From JAILLW01 sp045640905 (lineage in GTDB: Bacteria; Bacillota; Clostridia; Lachnospirales; Lachnospiraceae), in NCBI GenBank assembly GCA_045640905.1, contig JAZUFW010000021.1, positions 1-26,152 of the forward strand: 26,152 bases of DNA, given 5' to 3'. The translations under genes and the position numbers were made by a program. Shown one piece after another: positions 1 through 6,508 of this stretch. The notes under the pieces are model-generated. The model was given only the letters and a program-made list of their open reading frames with translations. It did no database searches and had not been told where the DNA came from. Numbering within the stretch: the first letter of the stretch is position 1; every line of letters begins with the position of its first letter.

Positions 1-1
1 A

Positions 2-266
2 GCCCCCTGGGCCCTTGGGAGCGGGAAGCAAGTGTCGGGGCCCAGGAGAGAGTAAATCACAGAAGCCTCCTGGGCCCCTTGGAGCGGGAAGCAAGTGTCG
101 GGGCCCAGGAAAGATTAAATTACAGAAGCCTCCTGGGCCCCTTGGAGCGGGAAGCAAGTGTCGGGGCCCAGGAGAGAGTAAATCACAGAAGCCTCCTGGG
201 CCCCTTGGAGCGGGGGAGCAGTGTCGGGGCCCAGGAGAGAGTAAATCACAGAAGCCTCCTGGGCCC
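2..266. repeat. 63-bp GC-rich tandem repeat array, 4 full units plus a partial
   Basis: Units begin at 2, 65, 128 and 191, exactly 63 bp apart, with a 13-bp partial unit at 254-266. Each unit carries CCTGGGCCCC, a 21-nt spacer and GGGGCCCAGG, which form a perfect 10-bp inverted repeat (degenerate in the left arm of unit 1). About 20 nt of AT-richer linker joins one hairpin to the next. Unit 2 differs from units 1 and 3 at a few linker positions, and unit 4 differs in its hairpin loop. The array may continue off the left edge. Because 63 is a multiple of 3, several frames on both strands stay open, so the open frames are weak evidence of coding. Confidence 0.93.
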
Positions 267-373
267 ATGTGTTTTAAAGCAAAAATGAAAAGGACATAGA
301 TTCGAAAATCAGCATTATTATATCCGAATATGTAGCAGTAAATCGTCATAACAAGTTGACATAACTCAAGGAT

Positions 374-544
374 GGGATACATATTTGAAGGAAAACAAGA
401 TATTATCCACTGAAATAGAAAAGAGTGGGATACAGATATGAAAATATATGAAATAGTATCCAAACAGTCAAGAAAGTGCATGAATCTTTATGTGATAATC
501 CCCAAAAAGAGGATACATTTTTGAATTTATAAGGAAATGTATCC
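374..544. repeat. Three degenerate 35-nt repeats with dyad ends
   Basis: Units lie at 374-408, 427-461 and 510-544. Each is exactly 35 nt, starts with (G/A)GGATACA followed by a few bases and TGAA, and ends with TATCC. The ends are inverted repeats: GGATAC pairs with GTATCC in the second unit, and GGATACATTT with AAATGTATCC (10 bp) in the third. The first pairs only over GGATA and TATCC. Start-to-start distances are 53 and 83 bp and the interiors are not conserved. This fits decayed copies of one small hairpin element rather than CRISPR repeats. Confidence 0.65.
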
Positions 545-614
545 CGTCGTGAACGAAATGGGTTACATAACTCGAAGCGCCACGGAATAGGTAAAAGCAT
601 CTTTATATTTGCTT

Positions 615-737
615 CCCCTGCTTGATTACAATTGAATCATGTGCGGTTGCCCGGTCAATGGTGCTATGCACCGCGCGAAGCGTGGCCCGCCATTGACCGC
701 GCAACCCGACACATGATTATTATCGGCTAAGCAGGGG
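615..737. repeat. Long imperfect hairpin of about 123 nt (REP/MITE-like or structured RNA)
   Basis: Four arm segments pair in nested order: CCCCTGCTT (615-623) with 729-737, AATCATGTG (635-643) with 710-718, CGGTTGC (644-650) with 701-708 through one bulged C, and CGGTCAATGG (652-661) with 690-699. The apical loop at 662-689 contains GCGTGGCCCGC (680-690), and the same 11-mer recurs just outside the hairpin at 746-756. No gene accompanies it. It could be a non-autonomous mobile repeat or a transcribed structured RNA; I cannot tell which from the sequence. Confidence 0.7.
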
Positions 738-804
738 ATAAACATGCGTGGCCCGCAAACCCAAAATACTATTTGCAAGCCAAAGCCTCATCTTTGTGGA
801 ATAT

Positions 805-950
805 GGACCGTCCCTACTTGCGTCATAGGATATGAATCAAAAATGTCGCGTGCAAGAGTAATTTCAACAAAGGGTTTACATAACAATAGCCCTTGATGGA
901 ATTAAAAATTCACATTACGATTGCGTCGAAAAAAGGACCGTCCCTACTTG
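805..950. repeat. 16-nt direct repeat GGACCGTCCCTACTTG, two copies
   Basis: Identical 16-mers lie at 805-820 and 935-950, 130 bp apart. The second copy ends in the TTG that forms the first half of the TTGACA -35 hexamer of the SPFH operon. The core GGAC-C-GTCC is a short dyad. I vaguely associate the reverse complement, which contains AGGGACGG, with short repeats around IS200-like elements in Clostridia. That is recollection, not evidence; no transposase is in the window. Confidence 0.8.
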
Positions 951-985
951 ACAACGAATATAAAAGTGATATCATAATGATATCA
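948..985 (+). promoter_or_regulatory. Promoter with 19-bp palindromic operator upstream of the SPFH operon
   Basis: TTGACA (948-953) lies 16 bp before TATCAT (970-975), a good sigma-A-type pair. A perfect palindrome, TGATATCATAATGATATCA (967-985, 9+1+9), covers the -10 hexamer. A dimeric repressor bound there would block RNA polymerase. The operon's own ribbon-helix-helix protein (2052-2267) is the obvious candidate, since such proteins bind short palindromes, but that link is inference. Confidence 0.65.
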
Positions 986-1031
986 AAAGAAAACAAAAAC
1001 ATATTACATACAAAAATGGAGGTTTTGGTAT

Positions 1032-2030
1032 ATGAAAGAAAAAGTTTTGAACGGAAAGAAAAACGGAATGTTGGTTATGCTGCTTCTTATATTGTCATAT
1101 GTGGCAGGTATCGCAGCTATTATTTACGGAGCAGCTCATGCAATGGTTCTTATGATAATCGGAATTATTTGGGTATCTATCGGATGGCTGTTCTTTTTCG
1201 GACTCAAGGTGTTAAAGCCGCAGGAAGCATTGGTACTTACATTGTTCGGTAAGTATATCGGAACATTAAAGGGTGAAGGATTTTATTACGTTAATCCTTT
1301 CTGCGCCGGAGTTAATCCCGCAGCTGCTACCAAGTTAAGCCAAAGCGGTGATGTTGCTGATTCCAAAAATGCAATGATAACTTTCTCGCCTCAGGTACAG
1401 ACACCCGAAATGTTCAGTAAAAAGATATCATTAAAAATAATGACACTTAACAATGCACGTCAAAAGATTAACGATTGCCTCGGTAATCCCATAGAAATCG
1501 GCATAGCTGTTACATGGAAAATTGTTGATACGGCTCAGGCAGTATTTAATGTAGATAACTATAAAGAATTCCTTTCACTGCAGTGTGATGCGGCACTTCG
1601 AAACATTGTAAAGATCTATCCTTATGATGTAGCAGAAAATGTTGATACCACAGGTGACGGAAAGGCCGATGAAGGATCGTTAAGAGGTTCCAGCGAAGTT
1701 GTTGCTTCAAGAATTAAAACAGAAATTCAGGAAGCTGTTAAAGACGCAGGTATAGAAATTGTAGAATCAAAGATTACATATTTGGCATACGCTCCGGAAA
1801 TCGCAGCTGTAATGCTCCAGCGTCAGCAGGCTTCAGCTATAGTTGATGCCAGAAAGATGATAGTAGACGGTGCTGTCGGTATGGTTGAAATGGCTCTCGA
1901 GCGTTTGAACGAAGGCGGTATGGTCGAACTCGACGAAGAAAGAAAAGCTGCCATGGTTTCCAACTTGCTCGTTGTTCTTTGCGGCAACCATGATGCACAG
2001 CCTGTGGTTAATTCGGGAAGCTTGTATTAA
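1032..2030 (+). CDS. SPFH/Band 7 domain membrane protein
   Basis: This is a 332-aa member of the SPFH (stomatin/prohibitin/flotillin/HflK) superfamily, which forms membrane-bound oligomers and scaffolds membrane domains; its exact job here is unknown. Two hydrophobic helices (about residues 12-34 and 38-58) anchor it, followed by the Band 7 domain from about residue 63 (KPQEALVLTLFGKY) and a helical region ending near residue 310. An Asp-rich loop, D-T-T-G-D-G-K-A-D-E at residues 205-214, resembles a calcium-binding loop. GGAGG at 1018-1022, 9 nt before the ATG, supports the start. It heads an operon with an RHH protein and an ABC transporter. The presence of the domain is clear; the role is open, with membrane stress or export support as possibilities. 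Confidence 0.88.
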   Translation: MKEKVLNGKKNGMLVMLLLILSYVAGIAAIIYGAAHAMVLMIIGIIWVSIGWLFFFGLKVLKPQEALVLTLFGKYIGTLKGEGFYYVNPFCAGVNPAAATKLSQSGDVADSKNAMITFSPQVQTPEMFSKKISLKIMTLNNARQKINDCLGNPIEIGIAVTWKIVDTAQAVFNVDNYKEFLSLQCDAALRNIVKIYPYDVAENVDTTGDGKADEGSLRGSSEVVASRIKTEIQEAVKDAGIEIVESKITYLAYAPEIAAVMLQRQQASAIVDARKMIVDGAVGMVEMALERLNEGGMVELDEERKAAMVSNLLVVLCGNHDAQPVVNSGSLY

Positions 2031-2051
2031 TGTTTGAAAGCGAGTACGATT

Positions 2052-2267
2052 ATGGCAGTGAATGAATCTGATAACACAAAAAAGCAGGTACCTTTGCGCC
2101 TTAATGCAAAGCTGTACGCTGCCTTGAGTGCCTGGGCTGAGGATGATTTCAGATCTGTTAACGGACAGATAGAGTATCTGCTTACGGAATGCGTCAGGCA
2201 GCGAAAAAAGAACGGCAAATATGTTTCGGACGAAATAGATGTACCCCCGGAAAGAGGAGGACTGTGA
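2052..2267 (+). CDS. Small Arc-like ribbon-helix-helix DNA-binding protein
   Basis: A 71-aa protein with the Arc/MetJ-type layout: a short strand (KQVPLRLN, residues 11-18) and two helices (about 19-31 and 35-50) ending in a basic stretch (RQRKK). The strand would enter the DNA major groove as part of a dimer. The phrase FRSVNGQIEYLL is characteristic, to my knowledge, of Arc-family proteins in Clostridia. I chose the ATG at 2052; a TTG at 2034 is in frame but lies 3 nt after the SPFH stop and has no better ribosome binding site. No toxin gene adjoins it, so an antitoxin role is less likely than autoregulation through the palindrome at 967-985, which remains inference. Confidence 0.78.
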   Translation: MAVNESDNTKKQVPLRLNAKLYAALSAWAEDDFRSVNGQIEYLLTECVRQRKKNGKYVSDEIDVPPERGGL

Positions 2268-2309
2268 ATAGCAACCATATAGCAACACACAAATAGAGAG
2301 GACAGAAAG

Positions 2310-3032
2310 ATGAGTGTTTTATCAATAAAGAATTTTTCAAAAACCTATAGCGGAGGCAAAAAAGCTGCCGACAACATCAACATTGAGGTTGAATCAGGAG
2401 ATATTTACGGATTCATCGGACATAACGGAGCCGGAAAAAGTACTACGATACGTTCTTGCGTCGGCGTATTGGAATTCGAAGAGGGCGAGATATTTATTGA
2501 CGGTCATTCCGTTAAAACCGAACCTTTGGAATGCAAAAAAGTAACGGCGTATATACCCGATAATCCGGATTTGTACGATCATTTGACCGGCATTCAGTAT
2601 CTCGATTTCATCGCGGACGTATTCGGAATAGATGCCGAGACCAGAACTGCGAGAATCAAACGCTATGCAGACGAATTTGAGATTACGGATGCTCTCGGTG
2701 ACATGATTTCGTCGTATTCACACGGAATGAAGCAAAAAGTAGCCATCATTTCCGCACTTATTCATGAGCCGAAGCTGCTCGTCCTTGACGAACCTTTTGT
2801 CGGCCTTGACCCCAAGGCAGCTTTGGTATTAAAGAATTTTATGCGCGAGATGTGTGAAAAAGGCAGTGCTGTTTTCTTTTCGACGCATGTACTTGAAGTA
2901 GCACAGAAACTCTGCAACAAGATAACCATTATTAAAGCCGGTAAAATTGTGGCTCAGGGAGATATGGAAGAATTAATCGGTGACCAGTCTCTTGAAGATG
3001 TATTTATGGAGGTTATCCAGGATGCAAAGTAG
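2310..3032 (+). CDS. ABC transporter ATP-binding protein
   Basis: A 240-aa nucleotide-binding subunit that would power the permease encoded next. Walker A is G-H-N-G-A-G-K-S-T (residues 37-45). The signature is a variant, YSHGMKQK in place of LSGGQ, as is common in ABC-2-type exporters. Walker B ends in L-D-E-P (Asp160, Glu161), and the switch His lies in FFSTHVLE. AGAGGA 7 nt upstream supports the ATG. The gene overlaps the permease start by 11 bp, so translation is probably coupled. The transported substrate cannot be read from the sequence; lipids, peptides or antibiotics are typical for related exporters. Confidence 0.92.
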   Translation: MSVLSIKNFSKTYSGGKKAADNINIEVESGDIYGFIGHNGAGKSTTIRSCVGVLEFEEGEIFIDGHSVKTEPLECKKVTAYIPDNPDLYDHLTGIQYLDFIADVFGIDAETRTARIKRYADEFEITDALGDMISSYSHGMKQKVAIISALIHEPKLLVLDEPFVGLDPKAALVLKNFMREMCEKGSAVFFSTHVLEVAQKLCNKITIIKAGKIVAQGDMEELIGDQSLEDVFMEVIQDAK

Positions 3033-4620
3033 TTTTAGAATATTGCTTAAGAACCAGATACGTGCACACAGCGGCATAAACGTACTTAAGTATGAAAAGG
3101 ACAAGAAAAAAAGAAACAAGGTTATCGGCGGATACGTCGGAATGGCTGTTCTGTATATCATGTTGTTTGCTTTTTGCCTGGTTATTACTCTCGGAATGGG
3201 CGCCTTCAACATGACACAGGTCATTCCCTATTTGAATGCTTTGCTGATAGCATTAATGGAATTCATTTTTACATTGCTGAAAACAAACGGGTATATGTTT
3301 GCCTTCAAGGAATACGACATGCTTATGGCTTTGCCGTTTGAAATAAATGATGTGGTCAAAGCAAAGTTTTTGCAGATGTACAGAGATAATCTGCCGGTGG
3401 TTCTGGTAGGGTCGATTCCGTTAGTGTTGGGGTATGGCATTTGTGAAAAACCGGGAGCACTGGTTTACATAATATACATTGCACTGATATTCTTCCTGCC
3501 GATTATTCCCATGGCATTAGCTACCTTGGTCGGAACCTTGGTTGCCGGTGTCGGTGCCAAATTCAGACATAAAAACATTGTTACTACAATACTGACGTTT
3601 ATATTTGTTATTTTCTGCTTTTCTTTAAGATTTATTATTGAAGGAATCTTCAGAAATAATCAGGTGGAAGATATTATCACAAAGACCAGCGACATAACCA
3701 TGGCAGGTGCGGGATATTATTTCCCTGCACTGTGGTTTGGAGATGCTGTGTGCAAAAAGAGCATATCAGGCATTTTGTTGATGATAGGAGTGTCGGTTTT
3801 GCTTTTTGAACTGACATTTATCCTGATCAGCACCAAGTATCGCAGCATCAATTCAAGGCTCATGTCCGGAATAGGACGCAAGAAATACAAGATGACTTCT
3901 CAGAAAGTGAGAAGCGTAGAAAAGTCCATAGCATTCAAAGAGTTTAAGCGCTTTACGGGATCAACCAATTACCTGGTAAACGCCGGTATGGGTTTGGTGC
4001 TGGCACTCATAGCTGCACTGATAGCTCTATTTGTTGATGTTAACAGCGTTTTTAAAATGATTGCGCCGGGAAGCACAGCATCTGTTCATGCGCTCGCTGC
4101 CGGAGTTCCGTTCATCATGCATATGATTCTGGCCATGGAAGTTACGACATGCATGTCATATTCACTGGAAGGGAAAAATGTATGGATAGTCGATTCGCTT
4201 CCGATTAGTCGTAAACAGCTTTTTGACGGCAAGATTCTCTTTCAGCTGATTTTGATGTGCCCGGTTTCGATTCTCTGCAATCTGGTTTTCGGAATAAAGT
4301 GCGGCTGTTCTTTACTTGATGTCATTTCTATGATAGCCTGCGGATTGGCATTGTGTTTGTATTCAACATTGCACGGAATGATGTGTGATATTAAGCACGT
4401 AAAATTGGAATGGGATAATGAAATCGAAGTAATAAAGCAGGGCTCGGCGGTTGCTTTTTACATGTTCCCTGCAATATTTTTCAACATTTTCATGTTTATC
4501 GTTTTGGTTTTCTTGGGAAATGCGTTCCCTATTCCGATGCTGCTTGGTATAATAACCGTATTGGTATTACTCTTTTCATATTTGAGATACCGCAGAATCC
4601 AGAGGAGAATCAATAAATGA
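3022..4620 (+). CDS. ABC transporter permease, large ABC-2-like exporter subunit
   Basis: A 532-aa polytopic membrane protein forming the channel partner of the ATPase upstream. I place the start at the ATG at 3022, inside the end of the ATPase gene, because GGAGG at 3008-3012 is correctly spaced; an upstream in-frame start at 2980 would overlap the ATPase gene by more than 50 bp. About a dozen hydrophobic segments are visible. A basic N-terminal cytoplasmic stretch (EKDKKKRNK) precedes the first, and the C-terminus is Arg-rich (YRRIQRR). The size suggests one fused chain rather than two half-permeases. It overlaps the next gene by 4 bp (ATGA). The family is clear; the substrate is unknown. 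Confidence 0.87.
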   Translation: MQSSFRILLKNQIRAHSGINVLKYEKDKKKRNKVIGGYVGMAVLYIMLFAFCLVITLGMGAFNMTQVIPYLNALLIALMEFIFTLLKTNGYMFAFKEYDMLMALPFEINDVVKAKFLQMYRDNLPVVLVGSIPLVLGYGICEKPGALVYIIYIALIFFLPIIPMALATLVGTLVAGVGAKFRHKNIVTTILTFIFVIFCFSLRFIIEGIFRNNQVEDIITKTSDITMAGAGYYFPALWFGDAVCKKSISGILLMIGVSVLLFELTFILISTKYRSINSRLMSGIGRKKYKMTSQKVRSVEKSIAFKEFKRFTGSTNYLVNAGMGLVLALIAALIALFVDVNSVFKMIAPGSTASVHALAAGVPFIMHMILAMEVTTCMSYSLEGKNVWIVDSLPISRKQLFDGKILFQLILMCPVSILCNLVFGIKCGCSLLDVISMIACGLALCLYSTLHGMMCDIKHVKLEWDNEIEVIKQGSAVAFYMFPAIFFNIFMFIVLVFLGNAFPIPMLLGIITVLVLLFSYLRYRRIQRRINK

Positions 4621-5123
4621 TTTGGTATATTTTGATATTTATCGTAGCTGCAGTTTTTGCCACAAAGGCATCCAAAAGGGAAGACCCGACAGCCAGGTTT
4701 AACATTGTTTTGGTTGTCATTCCGGTTTGTACCATCGTTTTGTTTATGCTGATGGAACTGTTTTTCCAAAATGATGTTTTAGCTGTAGCCGAACCGATTT
4801 TGGAAATGATTATCCTGGCAGTTACCGTGTATTTTATGTTAAAAACGGGCGGAGCGGTGGAAATTCCCATGTGGATGTACCCGATTCCTGTGCTGTGCGG
4901 TATCGGAGCCGGAATCACTTCATACAAGGAGTTGATTTTGGTCAGAGAACAGATAGCGGCGATGACAAGCAGCGGAGCTTCAATATATGATATGCTGGCG
5001 GGGCTTGATCTTTCGTTTTATCCGTTCCTGTTGACGGTGTTTGTAGTATTCCCGACAGTTTGCCTGGTTGTTTACTACATATTTGTTACATTCAGAAAAA
5101 GTACATTTCAAAACGAAGAATAA
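4617..5123 (+). CDS. Small polytopic membrane protein, ABC operon accessory
   Basis: A 168-aa protein with about four or five hydrophobic helices (roughly residues 2-17, 30-47, 60-75, 85-100 and 136-158) and a short charged tail ending in NEE. I do not recognise a family. Its ATG overlaps the permease stop codon in an ATGA arrangement, which implies translational coupling and a role in or beside the transporter. It is the last gene of the SPFH operon: a hairpin follows 6 nt after its stop. Possible roles are an accessory subunit, immunity protein or a shortened permease domain; none can be shown from the sequence. Confidence 0.75.
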   Translation: MIWYILIFIVAAVFATKASKREDPTARFNIVLVVIPVCTIVLFMLMELFFQNDVLAVAEPILEMIILAVTVYFMLKTGGAVEIPMWMYPIPVLCGIGAGITSYKELILVREQIAAMTSSGASIYDMLAGLDLSFYPFLLTVFVVFPTVCLVVYYIFVTFRKSTFQNEE

Positions 5124-5128
5124 TGATT

Positions 5129-5154
5129 TTAAGCCATCCTTTCGGGTGGCTTAA
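5129..5154 (+). terminator. Stem-loop after the ABC operon (weak terminator)
   Basis: TTAAGCCATCC (5129-5139) pairs with GGGTGGCTTAA (5144-5154) across a TTTC tetraloop, with one G-U pair. There is no T-tract after it, so it may pause or protect RNA 3' ends, or allow read-through into the next small gene, rather than terminate fully. Confidence 0.5.
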
Positions 5155-5180
5155 GTTATGCTTGCGAAGGAGAATGAATA

Positions 5181-5342
5181 ATGGGCACTGTGGCCATACT
5201 CGGAATTATTTTAATATGTGTTATATTGGCTATTCGGAAAATTATATCCAATAAGAAGAAGGGCATCAATTCCTGCGGGGAGAACTGTGCGTCCTGTCCC
5301 ATGAGCGATACGTGTCACGAAAAAAACAAAAAGCAGGAATAA
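5181..5342 (+). CDS. FeoB-associated Cys-rich membrane protein
   Basis: A 53-aa protein. An N-terminal transmembrane helix (residues 4-20) is followed by a basic patch (RKIISNKKK) and a Cys-rich motif, C-G-E-N-C-A-S-C-P-M-S-D-T-C (residues 32-45). This matches the FeoB-associated Cys-rich membrane protein family, usually found beside the ferrous iron transporter FeoB and thought to help iron handling at the membrane. AAGGAG at 5167-5172, 8 nt before the ATG, supports the start. No feoA or feoB is in this window, so the copy is an orphan here. It stands between a weak hairpin and the promoter of the amidase gene. Confidence 0.85.
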   Translation: MGTVAILGIILICVILAIRKIISNKKKGINSCGENCASCPMSDTCHEKNKKQE

Positions 5343-5369
5343 TTCTTCATATAGAATGTAGAAGGTTTA

Positions 5370-5378
5370 TGTTATAAT
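5370..5378 (+). promoter_or_regulatory. Extended -10 promoter before the amidase operon
   Basis: TGTTATAAT at 5370-5378 is a perfect -10 hexamer with the TGn extension, 31 bp before the amidase start codon. I see no good -35 at the usual spacing, as is common for extended -10 promoters. Confidence 0.6.
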
Positions 5379-5409
5379 CTACAGTTAGGATGGATATAAG
5401 GAATTTTTC

Positions 5410-6507
5410 ATGAAGAAGACTTATTGTTATTTTTTGATTTTAATATTGGCTGTTTTACTTTTGACAGCGTGCGGCCTTGAAGATAAAAAGGAAAAAAATC
5501 CCATTTCCTCAATTGAATTGGAGAGCGTGGGCAGAATGGAAAAGATGGACGAAGACTCCAGAATAGCCGTTCCGCTCAGTGAATTTGAAGACAGCGAAGA
5601 TGAAGCCGAAGTATTATCCACTGTAGTTAAAATCACCTCAAGTGATGTGAATATCAGATCGTATCCGTCTACCGATGAGAACTCAACGGTAATAGGAAAG
5701 GCCGGTATCGGAGATGAATTTGAGTATGTCGGTGAGACAGACGGATTTTACGAGATTATATATGAGGGCGAAAACGCCTTTGTCAGTTCCGATTATTCCG
5801 ATAAGGTTGATATTATTGAATATGAAGAAGGAAACGATGCTGCAGATGATGCTAATGTTGCTTCAACCGGTTCGAAGCTTATCGCAATTGATGCCGGTCA
5901 TCAGTTAAAGGGCAACAACGATACGGAACCGGTGGGGCCCGGAAGCAGTACCATGAAGGCCAAGGTAGCATCGGGAACACAGGGTGTATCCAGCAATCTG
6001 CCGGAATACGAACTTAACTTGCAGGTATCTTTGAAACTGCAAAAGGAACTCGAAAGCCGCGGCTACGAAGTTTTGATGATACGAACGGAAAATGATGTGA
6101 ACATATCAAATGCCGAAAGAGCCAAGATGGCAAACGATGCCAAGGCGGATGCTTTTTTGCGCATTCATGCGAACGGCTCGGAAAACTCCGGCGCAAGCGG
6201 CATGATGACCATATGCCCTACAAAGGAAAGCCCTTATTGCGCGGATATATACGAACAGAGCTTTGAACTGTCCGAATGTATACTTGACAGTATGGTTGCT
6301 TCAACCGGCGCCGTCAAAGAAAAGGTTTGGGAAACGGATACCATGAGCGGAATTAACTGGTGTGAAGTTCCCGTTACCATTATTGAGATGGGGTATATGA
6401 CCAATCCCAACGAAGATGCGTTGATGGCAGATGATGATTACCAGCTAAAAATTGTCGACGGAATAGCCGACGGTTTGGATAAATATTTTAGTGAAACGGG
6501 AGAATAA
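5410..6507 (+). CDS. N-acetylmuramoyl-L-alanine amidase, SH3b-containing lipoprotein
   Basis: A 365-aa exported lipoprotein that should cleave the bond between N-acetylmuramic acid and the stem peptide of peptidoglycan. The signal peptide ends in a lipobox, L-T-A-C with Cys21 as the lipidated residue. An acidic linker and a bacterial SH3 domain (about residues 74-138, with VNIRSYPS) follow, then an Amidase_3 domain from about 156. Zinc ligands are visible as His164 (DAGH), Glu199 (EYELNL) and His253 (RIHANG); the catalytic Glu is Glu326 (IEMGYMTN). AAGGA lies 7 nt before the ATG. Only one base separates its stop from the pyrE start, so the two are cotranscribed. Confidence 0.93.
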   Translation: MKKTYCYFLILILAVLLLTACGLEDKKEKNPISSIELESVGRMEKMDEDSRIAVPLSEFEDSEDEAEVLSTVVKITSSDVNIRSYPSTDENSTVIGKAGIGDEFEYVGETDGFYEIIYEGENAFVSSDYSDKVDIIEYEEGNDAADDANVASTGSKLIAIDAGHQLKGNNDTEPVGPGSSTMKAKVASGTQGVSSNLPEYELNLQVSLKLQKELESRGYEVLMIRTENDVNISNAERAKMANDAKADAFLRIHANGSENSGASGMMTICPTKESPYCADIYEQSFELSECILDSMVASTGAVKEKVWETDTMSGINWCEVPVTIIEMGYMTNPNEDALMADDDYQLKIVDGIADGLDKYFSETGE

Positions 6508-6508
6508 A

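Larger units (their letters stand above)
300..947. other. Intergenic region without a supported gene, rich in repeats
   Basis: I see no reading frame here with a ribosome binding site and a plausible protein. The only frame of note, on the minus strand at about 403-600, gives a low-complexity Phe/Tyr-rich peptide that runs through the dyad repeats, and I do not believe it. The stretch holds three degenerate 35-nt repeats (374-544), a long imperfect hairpin (615-737) and a duplicated 16-mer (805-820 and 935-950), each listed separately. It ends at the promoter of the SPFH operon. Confidence 0.7.

Noticed and set aside
15..299. Open frames of 69-94 aa through the 63-bp repeats, with a collagen-like PPGP pattern in one
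   Set aside because: Because the period is a multiple of 3 and the unit is GC-rich, several frames on both strands are open. No start with a ribosome binding site is visible, and a gene entering from the left edge cannot be judged.
374..544. Possible CRISPR array
   Set aside because: Repeats diverge strongly inside, spacers are 18 and 48 nt, and there are no cas genes.
403..600. Minus-strand frame of 65 aa
   Set aside because: It runs through the dyad repeats, has low-complexity Phe/Tyr content and no ribosome binding site.
893..1252. Plus-strand frame of 119 aa overlapping the SPFH start
   Set aside because: It crosses the promoter and operator and overlaps the SPFH gene, whose ribosome binding site and membrane helices are clear.
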